From: Balneolia bacterium
GTDB lineage: Bacteria > Bacteroidota > Rhodothermia > Balneolales > Cyclonatronaceae
Assembly: GCA_003567135.1 (NCBI GenBank)
Contig: PXAI01000047.1
Span: 1-18,779, forward strand
Reading direction: 5' to 3'
Length of the DNA stretch: 18,779 nt
In this document: piece by piece, positions 1 through 7,251 of the stretch
Position numbering within the stretch: position 1 is the stretch's first letter
Layout: every line of letters begins with the position of its first letter
The notes under the pieces: model-generated
What the model was told of the DNA's origin: nothing
Seen by the model: the letters and a program-made list of their open reading frames with translations, nothing else
Database searches by the model: none
Made by a program: the position numbers and the translations under genes

Positions 1-2
1 TA

Positions 3-1682
3 TTAGTTCCGTACTTCAACCAGGGAAGTTTTGCCGGATTCTTTGAGTTCGACAGATGTAATACTGATACGGTATTTACCCAATCGGAGCGTGATCATCT
101 TGCTTATTTTTCAAGATTTTGTCAGCGATTTCTCGAGAATGAGGAGATTAATCAGCATCAGCAGGAAGAAATCCAGCTGCTGAATAAAAGCCTTGATTCC
201 AAGAATGAGGTACTCTCCAATATAAGCCACGAACTGCGCACGCCGATGAACGGAATCGTTGGCCTGGCCGAGCAGCTCGACAATCTTGAGGACGACAGCA
301 GTAAAAAATCATATCTCGAGTCAATCAGGCTTTCCGCTTCGAACCTGATGGTCGTTTTACACGATATCCTCGATTACTCAAGCCTCGATTCTGAGGATAC
401 GGAGCTTGAAGAATATCCCGTGAATATCGGGGAAAAGATAAACCCATGCTCTTCAGCTTTCTGCGAAAAAGCCGAAGAAAAGGGGCTGAAATTCTCATTC
501 AGCATGGATGAGAGCATCCCCAAATACGTCATTGTTGATGCAAAGCGGGTTAGTCAGATTTTTAACAACCTGGCTGATAATGCCATAAAGTTCACCCATG
601 AAGGCGGTATAACTGCTAAAGTAGGATGGCAGAAAAACAGCAGCGGAGCCTTCCTGATTTTTACCATGGAAGATACCGGCATCGGTATTGCCAAAGATAA
701 ACTGGAATATATTTTTGAACGGTTTACGCAGATTGATTCCGGTACGACCAGAAATTATGGCGGAATCGGGCTTGGCCTTGCCATTGTAAGAAAGCTTGTA
801 CGCATGATGCAGGGTACGATTACGGTATCGAGCGCCGAAAATGAGGGTTCTTCATTTACCGTTAGGATCCCTGTTCAGCTGCCCGATACCGAAGACTTAC
901 GTACCGATGAGAACTCCGTAATTCTGCTGAATTTGAAAATTCTGGTTGTGGACGATCACCCCATCAACCGGAAAGTAGCGACTGCGATCCTGAAAAAATG
1001 GGGCGCCGATTTTGATGTGGCCTGCGACGGTGCAGAAGCTGTGGAAATGTGTAAAGCCGAAAATTACGATCTGATCCTGATGGATATTCAGATGCCTGTG
1101 ATGGACGGATACACCGCAACCCGTTTTATCCGCCAAGAAAAAGGCGACGAAATTACTATATTGGCTCTCACTGCATCAATCCTTAAAGAGGATGAAAACA
1201 AGTGTATTGATGCGGGGATGAATGGAATCATCAGAAAACCATTTTTCCCGGATAACCTGAGGAAGTGGATTTACACAAGGAAATTAAAAACAGATTTTGA
1301 AATGGATGATTTGACTGAACATCCTGACGAGTCAACCGACAGCGTTACTAATATGAACTATCTCGAGAGTATCGCAGACGGGAATAGAGAGTTCATTGAT
1401 GAAATGGTAAATATGTTTGTAGATCAGATTGATGATCATCTTGACGCACTCAACGAAGGGGTAAATAAGGAAAACTACGCGGATATTGCCGCAGCCGCTC
1501 ATAAGGTGAAACCGGTACTCGGTTATGTAGGCATAGATCTTGAAAGAGCTTCCATCAGAGAAATAGAACATATGGCAAAAACATCAGCACCTCTTTCAGA
1601 AATAAGCCAAAAAATCCTTAAACTGTCAGAGTTAATCGAACTGGCAAAAGTTGAGTTGCAGAATTATTTATCCGCTTCGTGA
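3..1682 (+). CDS. Hybrid sensor histidine kinase (GAF end-HisKA-HATPase-REC-Hpt), 5' truncated by window edge
   Basis: The frame is open from base 3, so the ATG at 246 is internal and the real start lies before the window. About 559 codons are visible. Residues 1-50 resemble the end of a GAF domain, followed by a short helix into the HisKA H-box SNISHELRTPMNG; the phosphoacceptor His is codon 228-230 (visible residue 76). A HATPase_c domain follows, with an N-box (NNLADNAIKF), G1 (DTGIGI) and G2 (GGIGLGLAIV). A receiver domain starts at LKILVVDDHP, with the phospho-Asp in LMDIQMPVMDG (visible residue 361). A C-terminal Hpt domain has its His in AAAHKVKPVLG (visible residue 500). The protein therefore carries a complete His-Asp-His relay and needs an external receiver; the next gene, overlapping by 4 bp, encodes one. 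The input signal is unknown. Confidence in the architecture is high. Confidence 0.93.
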   Translation, partial: LVPYFNQGSFAGFFEFDRCNTDTVFTQSERDHLAYFSRFCQRFLENEEINQHQQEEIQLLNKSLDSKNEVLSNISHELRTPMNGIVGLAEQLDNLEDDSSKKSYLESIRLSASNLMVVLHDILDYSSLDSEDTELEEYPVNIGEKINPCSSAFCEKAEEKGLKFSFSMDESIPKYVIVDAKRVSQIFNNLADNAIKFTHEGGITAKVGWQKNSSGAFLIFTMEDTGIGIAKDKLEYIFERFTQIDSGTTRNYGGIGLGLAIVRKLVRMMQGTITVSSAENEGSSFTVRIPVQLPDTEDLRTDENSVILLNLKILVVDDHPINRKVATAILKKWGADFDVACDGAEAVEMCKAENYDLILMDIQMPVMDGYTATRFIRQEKGDEITILALTASILKEDENKCIDAGMNGIIRKPFFPDNLRKWIYTRKLKTDFEMDDLTEHPDESTDSVTNMNYLESIADGNREFIDEMVNMFVDQIDDHLDALNEGVNKENYADIAAAAHKVKPVLGYVGIDLERASIREIEHMAKTSAPLSEISQKILKLSELIELAKVELQNYLSAS

Positions 1683-2089
1683 AAAAGAAACAATTAATGT
1701 CTGAGACAAAGCATATAAACGTGCTGATCATTGATGATGAGATCAGCATTCGTAAACTACTTGAGTTTTATCTGAAGAAATACTTCACCATTACCACAAA
1801 AAATGATGGCGAAGAAGCGCTCGAGTGGATTAACAAAGGGGCCAAGCCGGATGTAATTATTGCCGATTTGAATATGCCAAAAATGGACGGCTATAAGTTT
1901 ACCGAGTACATCCGTTCGAAACAGGAATTCGAGAAAACACCGGTAATTATTTTGTCGGCAAACGAGAGCAGTAACGACAGGATTAAAAGTCTGCGAATCG
2001 GCGCTGATGATTACATGATCAAGCCCTTCAATCCTGAAGAACTGTATCTGAGGATCTACAATATTCTCAAAAGAGTTGAAAAAATTTAA
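1679..2089 (+). CDS. Stand-alone response regulator receiver protein (CheY-like)
   Basis: This 136-residue protein is a single receiver domain. It has the acidic pair in LIIDDE, the phospho-Asp in IADLNMPKMDG (residue 63), the Ser in ILSANES and the conserved Lys in YMIKPFNP (residue 115). No output domain follows, so it would act by protein contact or as a shuttle in a phosphorelay. The GTG start overlaps the TGA of the hybrid kinase (GTGA, 4 bp), which suggests translational coupling; an in-frame ATG at 1697 is an alternative that removes six residues. It is the likely partner of the Hpt domain encoded just upstream (inference from adjacency). The next gene begins 59 bp downstream on the same strand with no terminator that I can see, so co-transcription with the polysaccharide genes is possible. 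Confidence 0.9.
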   Translation: MKKKQLMSETKHINVLIIDDEISIRKLLEFYLKKYFTITTKNDGEEALEWINKGAKPDVIIADLNMPKMDGYKFTEYIRSKQEFEKTPVIILSANESSNDRIKSLRIGADDYMIKPFNPEELYLRIYNILKRVEKI

Positions 2090-2148
2090 CTTTAGTTCAG
2101 TAAAATCCATATCATTGTATTAGCTCAGGATTAACCCCATTTGGATTA

Positions 2149-2898
2149 ATGGACTCCAAACAGAAATACACTTTTTCCCTTTTCATTAAGCGGCTTATTG
2201 ATCTGGCATTCGCTGTCGTGCTGATCATCCTGACTTCCCCTGTAATGCTGATTACGGCATTGCTGCTTAAGCTGGAGTCGAAAGCGCCCGTATTGTACAT
2301 TTCCCGAAGAGTAGGGGCGAATTACGAAATTTTCGATTTGTACAAATTCCGGAGTATGATCCCTGATGCCGACAGCAAGTTGGCCGAGATGAGCGATATG
2401 AATATGTACAAAACAGGCAAGGGTGGAGACGTACAAGGCCACGATTATTATGATGAGGATACCTGGCTGTACCAGGACGGAGAAAAAATTTCGGAGACAG
2501 AATACCTCAAACAAAAAGCTGAAAAAGAGGGAGCCGCTTTTAAAAAATTTGAGTCTGACCCGAGAATTACAAAGCTGGGAACATTCATAAGAAATACCAG
2601 TATTGATGAACTCCCTCAGCTGTTTAATATTCTGAAAGGCAACATGTCGATTGTAGGAAACCGCCCGTTGCCGCTATATGAGGCTGAAAGATTAACCACC
2701 GACTATGCGTCAAAACGGTTTTTAGCTCCTGCCGGACTCACAGGCCTGTGGCAGGTTACCAAACGGGGAAAAGCTGATATGACTGAAGAAGAGCGTATCG
2801 ACCTGGATGTTTATTACGCAGAAAACTTCAGCTTATGGCTGGATCTGAAAATCATCCTGAAAACGTTTCCGGCTGTTTTTCAGAGCGAAAAAGTCTGA
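2149..2898 (+). CDS. Undecaprenyl-phosphate sugar-1-phosphate transferase (bacterial sugar transferase family)
   Basis: This is a short phosphoglycosyl transferase (249 residues) of the PglC/WcaJ C-terminal type. It would move a sugar-1-phosphate from a nucleotide sugar to undecaprenyl phosphate at the inner face of the membrane, starting the repeat unit. A basic N-terminus (FIKRLIDLA) is followed by one hydrophobic re-entrant helix at about residues 17-41, then YKFRSM, the catalytic Asp-Glu pair in SIDELPQLFN (D153, E154) and KGNMSIVGNRPLP. It lacks the large N-terminal multi-span part of WbaP/WcaJ. Residues about 84-134 form a hydrophilic, Asp/Glu/Lys/Tyr-rich stretch between the FRSM motif and the catalytic pair, longer than in minimal PglC enzymes. 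It is the first gene of the polysaccharide locus and 27 bp precede the next gene. The sugar cannot be predicted. Confidence 0.92.
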   Translation: MDSKQKYTFSLFIKRLIDLAFAVVLIILTSPVMLITALLLKLESKAPVLYISRRVGANYEIFDLYKFRSMIPDADSKLAEMSDMNMYKTGKGGDVQGHDYYDEDTWLYQDGEKISETEYLKQKAEKEGAAFKKFESDPRITKLGTFIRNTSIDELPQLFNILKGNMSIVGNRPLPLYEAERLTTDYASKRFLAPAGLTGLWQVTKRGKADMTEEERIDLDVYYAENFSLWLDLKIILKTFPAVFQSEKV

Positions 2899-2925
2899 CG
2901 ATATCGGTACAAATTAGATCCGGTT

Positions 2926-4062
2926 ATGCGTATTGGAATTGAGGCGCAGCGAATTTTTCGCAAGCGTAAACACGGCATGGATATCGTAGCTCTCGAAATG
3001 ATTCGGGAACTTCAGAAAATGAATACCGGCCATGAGTTTTTCGTCTTTGTCAAAAAAGATGCGGATCGTTGTCTTGAGCCGGGTGGCGGTGTCCGGATTA
3101 TTGAAGTTCCAGGCGTTACCTATCCGTACTGGGAACAGCTTATGCTTCCAGCGGCTGCCAGAAAGCACAAGGTGGATCTGCTGCACTGTACCAGCAATAC
3201 CGCACCGCTTGGCGGTGAAGTACCCCTTCTCGTAACGCTGCACGATATCATCTATCTCGAGAAAAAGCTTGATAACTCCTCGAAAGGGAGCCTGTACCAG
3301 CGGTTGGGAAATGTATACCGCCGCTACGTAGTTCCAAAAATCGTAAAGAAAGCCGAAGCGCTGATCACGGTTTCGGATTATGAGAATAAGGTGATCTCAG
3401 ATTTCTTTTCAGCGGAAAAGCCGGATGTCCGAACCGTCTATAACGGAATTGGCCCAAAGTTTTTTATCGATTCCGCGCCGGAGCAGGCGAGACTGATCTG
3501 CGAAAAATATAATCTGCCGGAAGAATATCTGTTTTTTCTGGGGAATACCGATCCGAAGAAAAACCTGCCAAACGTCATTCGGGCATGTATAAAGTATCTG
3601 GACGAAAGCGACAATCCGTTGCCGGTCGTTATAGCAGATTATCCCGAAAGCGAGCTGAAAAAATGGCTGAAGGATGCCGGCAAGCCCGAGCTCATCAAAC
3701 ACTTTATCCTTCCCGGATACATGGCCAACGACGACCTTCCGCTGATTTACAATTCATGCACGCTATTTTTGTATCCGTCGCTGCGAGAAAGTTTTGGGAT
3801 TCCGATTCTTGAGGCTCAGGCTGCCGGTGCGGTGGTTATTACGTCCAATAAGGCTTCTATGCCGGAGGTCTCAGGCGATGCATCCGTATTGATTGATCCG
3901 CAGGATGTGGAAGAGCTGGCAGGCCAGATCAGGAGACTGACCGGCGATGAAAATCTGCGGAAAACCTACATCGAAAAGGGCAAAAAAAACGCAGCCCGGT
4001 TTTCATGGCGAAAGACCGCAGAAGAGACGCTGGCAATTTATGAGGAGTTAATTCGTAATTAA
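2926..4062 (+). CDS. GT4-family glycosyltransferase (GT-B fold)
   Basis: This 378-residue protein has the two-domain GT-B layout of retaining group-1 glycosyltransferases. The N-terminal acceptor half begins MRIGIEAQRI and contains LLVTLHDIIY (about 101-110) and the linker VYNGIGPKFF (about 171-180). The C-terminal donor half begins with LFFLGNTDPKKNL (about 202-214) and contains the EX7E motif ESFGIPILE (E288 and E296), followed by MPEVSGDA. It is cytoplasmic or membrane-associated and would add a sugar to the lipid-linked repeat unit. The ATG follows 27 bp after the sugar transferase stop, consistent with one operon. The closest functional groups are mannosyl-, glucosyl- and rhamnosyl-transferases; motifs alone do not settle donor or linkage. 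Confidence 0.9.
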   Translation: MRIGIEAQRIFRKRKHGMDIVALEMIRELQKMNTGHEFFVFVKKDADRCLEPGGGVRIIEVPGVTYPYWEQLMLPAAARKHKVDLLHCTSNTAPLGGEVPLLVTLHDIIYLEKKLDNSSKGSLYQRLGNVYRRYVVPKIVKKAEALITVSDYENKVISDFFSAEKPDVRTVYNGIGPKFFIDSAPEQARLICEKYNLPEEYLFFLGNTDPKKNLPNVIRACIKYLDESDNPLPVVIADYPESELKKWLKDAGKPELIKHFILPGYMANDDLPLIYNSCTLFLYPSLRESFGIPILEAQAAGAVVITSNKASMPEVSGDASVLIDPQDVEELAGQIRRLTGDENLRKTYIEKGKKNAARFSWRKTAEETLAIYEELIRN

Positions 4063-4148
4063 ACGTTCAATATCGCTAATTACAAAACTTATACATATAT
4101 TTGACATTAGGCGCATCAACTTACAAAAACTCCGCACGGTCGGTGATT

Positions 4149-4179
4149 CGGAATAATAATTCCGGTTTATTGCCGGCAA
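4149..4179 (+). promoter_or_regulatory. Two small palindromes just upstream of the half-TolC gene
   Basis: The 121-bp gap 4063-4183 holds two close dyads: CGGAAT-AATA-ATTCCG at 4149-4164 (6-bp stem) and the perfect 10-bp palindrome TTGCCGGCAA at 4170-4179, four bases before the ATG at 4184. A TTGACA lies at 4101-4106, but no good -10 box follows at 16-18 bp. The dyads could be an operator or an mRNA structure over the start codon. Neither has the T-run of an intrinsic terminator. This may mark a separate transcription unit for the export genes. Low confidence. Confidence 0.25.
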
Positions 4180-4183
4180 AACG

Positions 4184-4948
4184 ATGAGTACACACATCAT
4201 ACTTAATGGTGGCCACACTTTACGGGAGAAACGGGAACCTGTCATCAGAACGGGGAAAAACCTTTGTCTCCGAATCTTGAACCCCGTTTTACTGCTATTC
4301 GTTTTTCTATTGGGCGTGAATCCCGCCTCCGCTCAGCTGCTTGATGAGGAGGAAACCGCCTTTCTGGAAGAACTAAAAAAACTGGCCTGGGACAACTACG
4401 AGCAGAACAGAATTCCGGAAATCCGCACGCGTCAGGCACAGCTTGAAATCCGCCAGCGCCGCCTGGAATGGTTTAATGCCCTGAACGTTAGCTATGTGTA
4501 CTACCCCGAATTCACAAGTACAGTTGATCCTGCTCAAAATGAAAATCTGTCAAGATTCGGGCTCGGTTTCAATATCAACATTGGAAGCCTGATGCGCGTA
4601 CCGGGACGGGTCAGAGATGCGAGGCTCGATCTGGAAGCCGCGCGCTATACAGAAGACATCCAAAAAAAAATGATCGATGCGCAGGTTATTGATCGTTATG
4701 CGGTATATAAAATGAATCTGGAGCTGACCCAGCTGCACGAAGAAGCCGTGGATAACGCGCGTTCGATGCTGGAGCTCGTCAGGCAGCAGTTTGAAATGGG
4801 TGAAGTTCCTTTTGAAGATTTGCAGCGCGCGACCGAAATGGTGACGCAATCGCGTGAGCGGCTGATCACTGCGCGAAACGACCTGCTTAAGGCAAAAGGC
4901 CATCTCGAAGAATTAACGGGCGTGCCACTCGAGGAGGTTTATCAGTAA
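4184..4948 (+). CDS. Half-length TolC-family outer-membrane protein (single TolC repeat)
   Basis: This 254-residue protein has an N-terminal signal peptide: a hydrophobic core at about 31-46 ending PASA-Q, with predicted cleavage after A50. The n-region is unusually long (about 28 residues), so translation may really begin later, but no later in-frame ATG precedes the core. The mature part matches one TolC/outer-membrane efflux repeat. It has a long helix with the RTRQAQLEIRQRRLEW stretch, two candidate beta strands (ALNVSYVYYPEF and RFGLGFNINIG), then a paired coiled-coil with RSMLELVRQQFEMGEVPFED and a typical repeat end in HLEELTGVPL. Canonical TolC proteins have two such repeats in 400-490 residues; only one is present. 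The stop is one base before the Wzc-like gene, so the two are probably co-translated, and this protein is the likely outer-membrane partner for polysaccharide exit. Family is confident, role is inferred. Confidence 0.8.
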   Translation: MSTHIILNGGHTLREKREPVIRTGKNLCLRILNPVLLLFVFLLGVNPASAQLLDEEETAFLEELKKLAWDNYEQNRIPEIRTRQAQLEIRQRRLEWFNALNVSYVYYPEFTSTVDPAQNENLSRFGLGFNINIGSLMRVPGRVRDARLDLEAARYTEDIQKKMIDAQVIDRYAVYKMNLELTQLHEEAVDNARSMLELVRQQFEMGEVPFEDLQRATEMVTQSRERLITARNDLLKAKGHLEELTGVPLEEVYQ

Positions 4949-4949
4949 T

Positions 4950-7211
4950 ATGGACCTTTTCTACTTCCTTAAAGTTCTGCAAAAACGTATCGGCCTGCTG
5001 ATCATCATCCCGCTGATCACCATTATCGTTACGCTCATTTTTGTGATCAACAAACCGAGCTCGTTTTCATCCCGGGCCACGATTTCGAGCGGTGTTACCC
5101 AAACGCAGAATATACCCGATCCGCTTGACCGCGAGCCTACATCTCAGAAAGTCCAGAATATATTCTCCAACATGCTTGAGCTGATGAGAGCCAAGCCGAT
5201 TGTTGATCTGGTGTCGTACGATCTTCTGATTCATGATCTGACGAATGAACCTTTTAGAAGCCCTGACGGAGTTTTAAGAAACCTCCCGGATGAAAGACGC
5301 GAGATGTTGGTGGATTCACTCACATACGGTCTTGAAAATCTCACCACGGTTTCCCACAACAGCGAACTTGGTGAAGAGGTGTATCAGCTTCAGCTCGAAT
5401 TTGAATACGATTATGAATCGTTGCTGAACATGATCCGCGCCGAAAGGCTGAACAGCAGTGATTTCATTCGCGTGGTGACAGAAACGGAAAATCCTGAGCT
5501 CTCTGCGTTTATTTCGAACAGCCTCACGTCCAACTTTATCCGGTTTTATCAAACCAGCCAGCGGGACGGACTGGGAAGATCCGTTGAGTTTTATTTACAG
5601 CAGGTTCAGCTTCGTGAGCAGGATTTGCAGGAAAAAGTGAAAAGGCTTCAGGATTTCAAGACTGAAAACAGCATTACGAACCTGTACGAACAGACGAAAA
5701 CCATTGCCGTACAGATTTCGCATATGGAAGAACTGCTCCAGCGGGAGCGCAGAAGCGTACTTGCGTATGAAATACTCACCGACAGCCTGAATTCTGTTTT
5801 AAGAGAGGGCGGAGGACGCTTCAGGGAATCAGCTATGGCTGATATGAATATGGAGATCGCCCAGACCAGAGATCGCATCAGCGAGATTAATACGGCGTTA
5901 TGGCGCGCAAGAGCGGAAGGCAGAACGCAGGTTGCATCTGATTTGCAGCGCGAGCTGGATGAAGAAAGACGAAGAATGCGTCAGTCGTTGTATACGCTGA
6001 ACCAGAGCGCGATTACCGATCCGAGAATGACGCGCCAGGAACTGCTTTCGTCTCTTTTTAACATCATGATTGAAAAAGAGCTGGCACGGCAGTCTATCGT
6101 AACGATTCTGGAAGAAATTGACCGTCTGGAGCGAATCACACGCGATTTTGCACGGATGGAAGCCATTGTAGAAACCTACAACCGCGAAATTGATCTGGCT
6201 GAAAAAGAGTACCTGAACATGCTGGATAAGCTTAATACGTTCAGGCTGACGCAGGAGGCGATGCGAACCGGGGCGCAGATGGGAATTATAGAGCGCGCCA
6301 TCCCTCCAAAAAATCCGATGCCCTCCAAAAAACTGCTTATTCTGCTGATTGCCGCTTTAGGAAGTGCCGCGTTCAGCGTGATCGCTATTTTTGCCATTGA
6401 GTTCCTTGATTTGTCGGTACGCTCTCCCAAAGAACTGGCCAACGCCACCGGCCGCAATGTGGTTGGTGCACTGCCCCGGCTAAACGCCAGCGAACTGGAT
6501 ATCCCGGCTATATTTGAGGGAAATACGAAATCCGAGTATGAAATTGCTGCGCTCGAACTGGTGCGGAGTTTCAGGAATTATCTGATCAAAAACCTTCAGG
6601 GGAAGCGTCTGCTCATTACCAGCAGCCAGACGACGGAAGGGAAATCATTTCTTTCGGTGATGCTTGCCTACGCTTTCGCCCAGGCCGGATATAAGATTCT
6701 GCTGATGGATACGAATACATCCAACAATAACCTGACACTTCAGATGGATGCATCCGAAAGTTTCCAGGGGTTTCTTAAAGGCGAGCTCCGGGCTGATGAG
6801 GCCGTGAGAAGTTCATCGCATCCTCAGATTGATGTGCTTGGCTGCACGCCCTCTAACCAGACACCGTTTGAAATTGCCAAAATCGCCGATATTTCCAAAA
6901 CATTTGAAAATATTGAACGCGATTACGATCTGATCATCATTGACAGCACGGCTATGATGAAAAGCAATCAGGCAAGGGAGCTGCTCCATTTCTGTACGGA
7001 TGTGGTTTCCGTCTTTGGTGCCGGTAATATCATTGAGCCATCGGCTGCCGCCATTTTCGACGAAGTTGATCAACACGATGTGAGATTCCACGGGCTGCAC
7101 ATGAACAAAATTGAGCGTGAGCATCTGAATGATGTGTATGGTGAGATTGATATCGAACGGGGTGCTTTCAGGAAGTGGATGAAAAGAGTGGTCAGCAGGA
7201 AGCTTTCCTGA
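4950..7211 (+). CDS. Wzz/Wzc-like polysaccharide co-polymerase with degenerate BY-kinase domain
   Basis: This 753-residue inner-membrane protein controls chain length and export in Wzx/Wzy systems. A Wzz-type N-terminus carries TM1 (about 14-34). A long periplasmic region (about 35-455) is rich in Glu/Arg/Gln heptads and is probably coiled coil. TM2 lies at about 460-482, followed by the short P-rich/PKEL segment and a C-terminal cytoplasmic ATPase-like domain (about 525-725). That domain keeps the BY-kinase fold landmarks but with changed residues. The Walker A is SSQTTEGKS (558-566), lacking the usual PGEGKS glycine. The A' motif is MDTNTSN (D587 present, second Asp and Arg replaced). The Walker B is IIIDSTA (D665, Pro missing). 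The tail has only one Tyr (Y730) instead of a Tyr cluster. The family call is firm; kinase activity is doubtful. One base separates it from the half-TolC gene. Confidence 0.9.
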   Translation: MDLFYFLKVLQKRIGLLIIIPLITIIVTLIFVINKPSSFSSRATISSGVTQTQNIPDPLDREPTSQKVQNIFSNMLELMRAKPIVDLVSYDLLIHDLTNEPFRSPDGVLRNLPDERREMLVDSLTYGLENLTTVSHNSELGEEVYQLQLEFEYDYESLLNMIRAERLNSSDFIRVVTETENPELSAFISNSLTSNFIRFYQTSQRDGLGRSVEFYLQQVQLREQDLQEKVKRLQDFKTENSITNLYEQTKTIAVQISHMEELLQRERRSVLAYEILTDSLNSVLREGGGRFRESAMADMNMEIAQTRDRISEINTALWRARAEGRTQVASDLQRELDEERRRMRQSLYTLNQSAITDPRMTRQELLSSLFNIMIEKELARQSIVTILEEIDRLERITRDFARMEAIVETYNREIDLAEKEYLNMLDKLNTFRLTQEAMRTGAQMGIIERAIPPKNPMPSKKLLILLIAALGSAAFSVIAIFAIEFLDLSVRSPKELANATGRNVVGALPRLNASELDIPAIFEGNTKSEYEIAALELVRSFRNYLIKNLQGKRLLITSSQTTEGKSFLSVMLAYAFAQAGYKILLMDTNTSNNNLTLQMDASESFQGFLKGELRADEAVRSSSHPQIDVLGCTPSNQTPFEIAKIADISKTFENIERDYDLIIIDSTAMMKSNQARELLHFCTDVVSVFGAGNIIEPSAAAIFDEVDQHDVRFHGLHMNKIEREHLNDVYGEIDIERGAFRKWMKRVVSRKLS

Positions 7212-7251
7212 CCGGAAAGGTAGTGTCGCATTGTAAATTAAGAACGGTATC

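Noticed and set aside
246..1682. Hybrid kinase starting at ATG 246
   Set aside because: The phosphoacceptor His of the H-box is encoded at 228-230, upstream of this ATG, and the frame is open to the window edge, so 246 is an internal Met.
4055..4083. GTAATTA...TAATTAC inverted repeat over the GT4 stop codon as a terminator
   Set aside because: The stem is all A/T except its closing pair, the loop is 15 nt, and no T-run follows.
4101..4130. TTGACA at 4101 as the -35 box of an export-gene promoter
   Set aside because: No acceptable -10 sequence occurs at 16-18 bp spacing, and a lone hexamer in an AT-rich gap is weak evidence.
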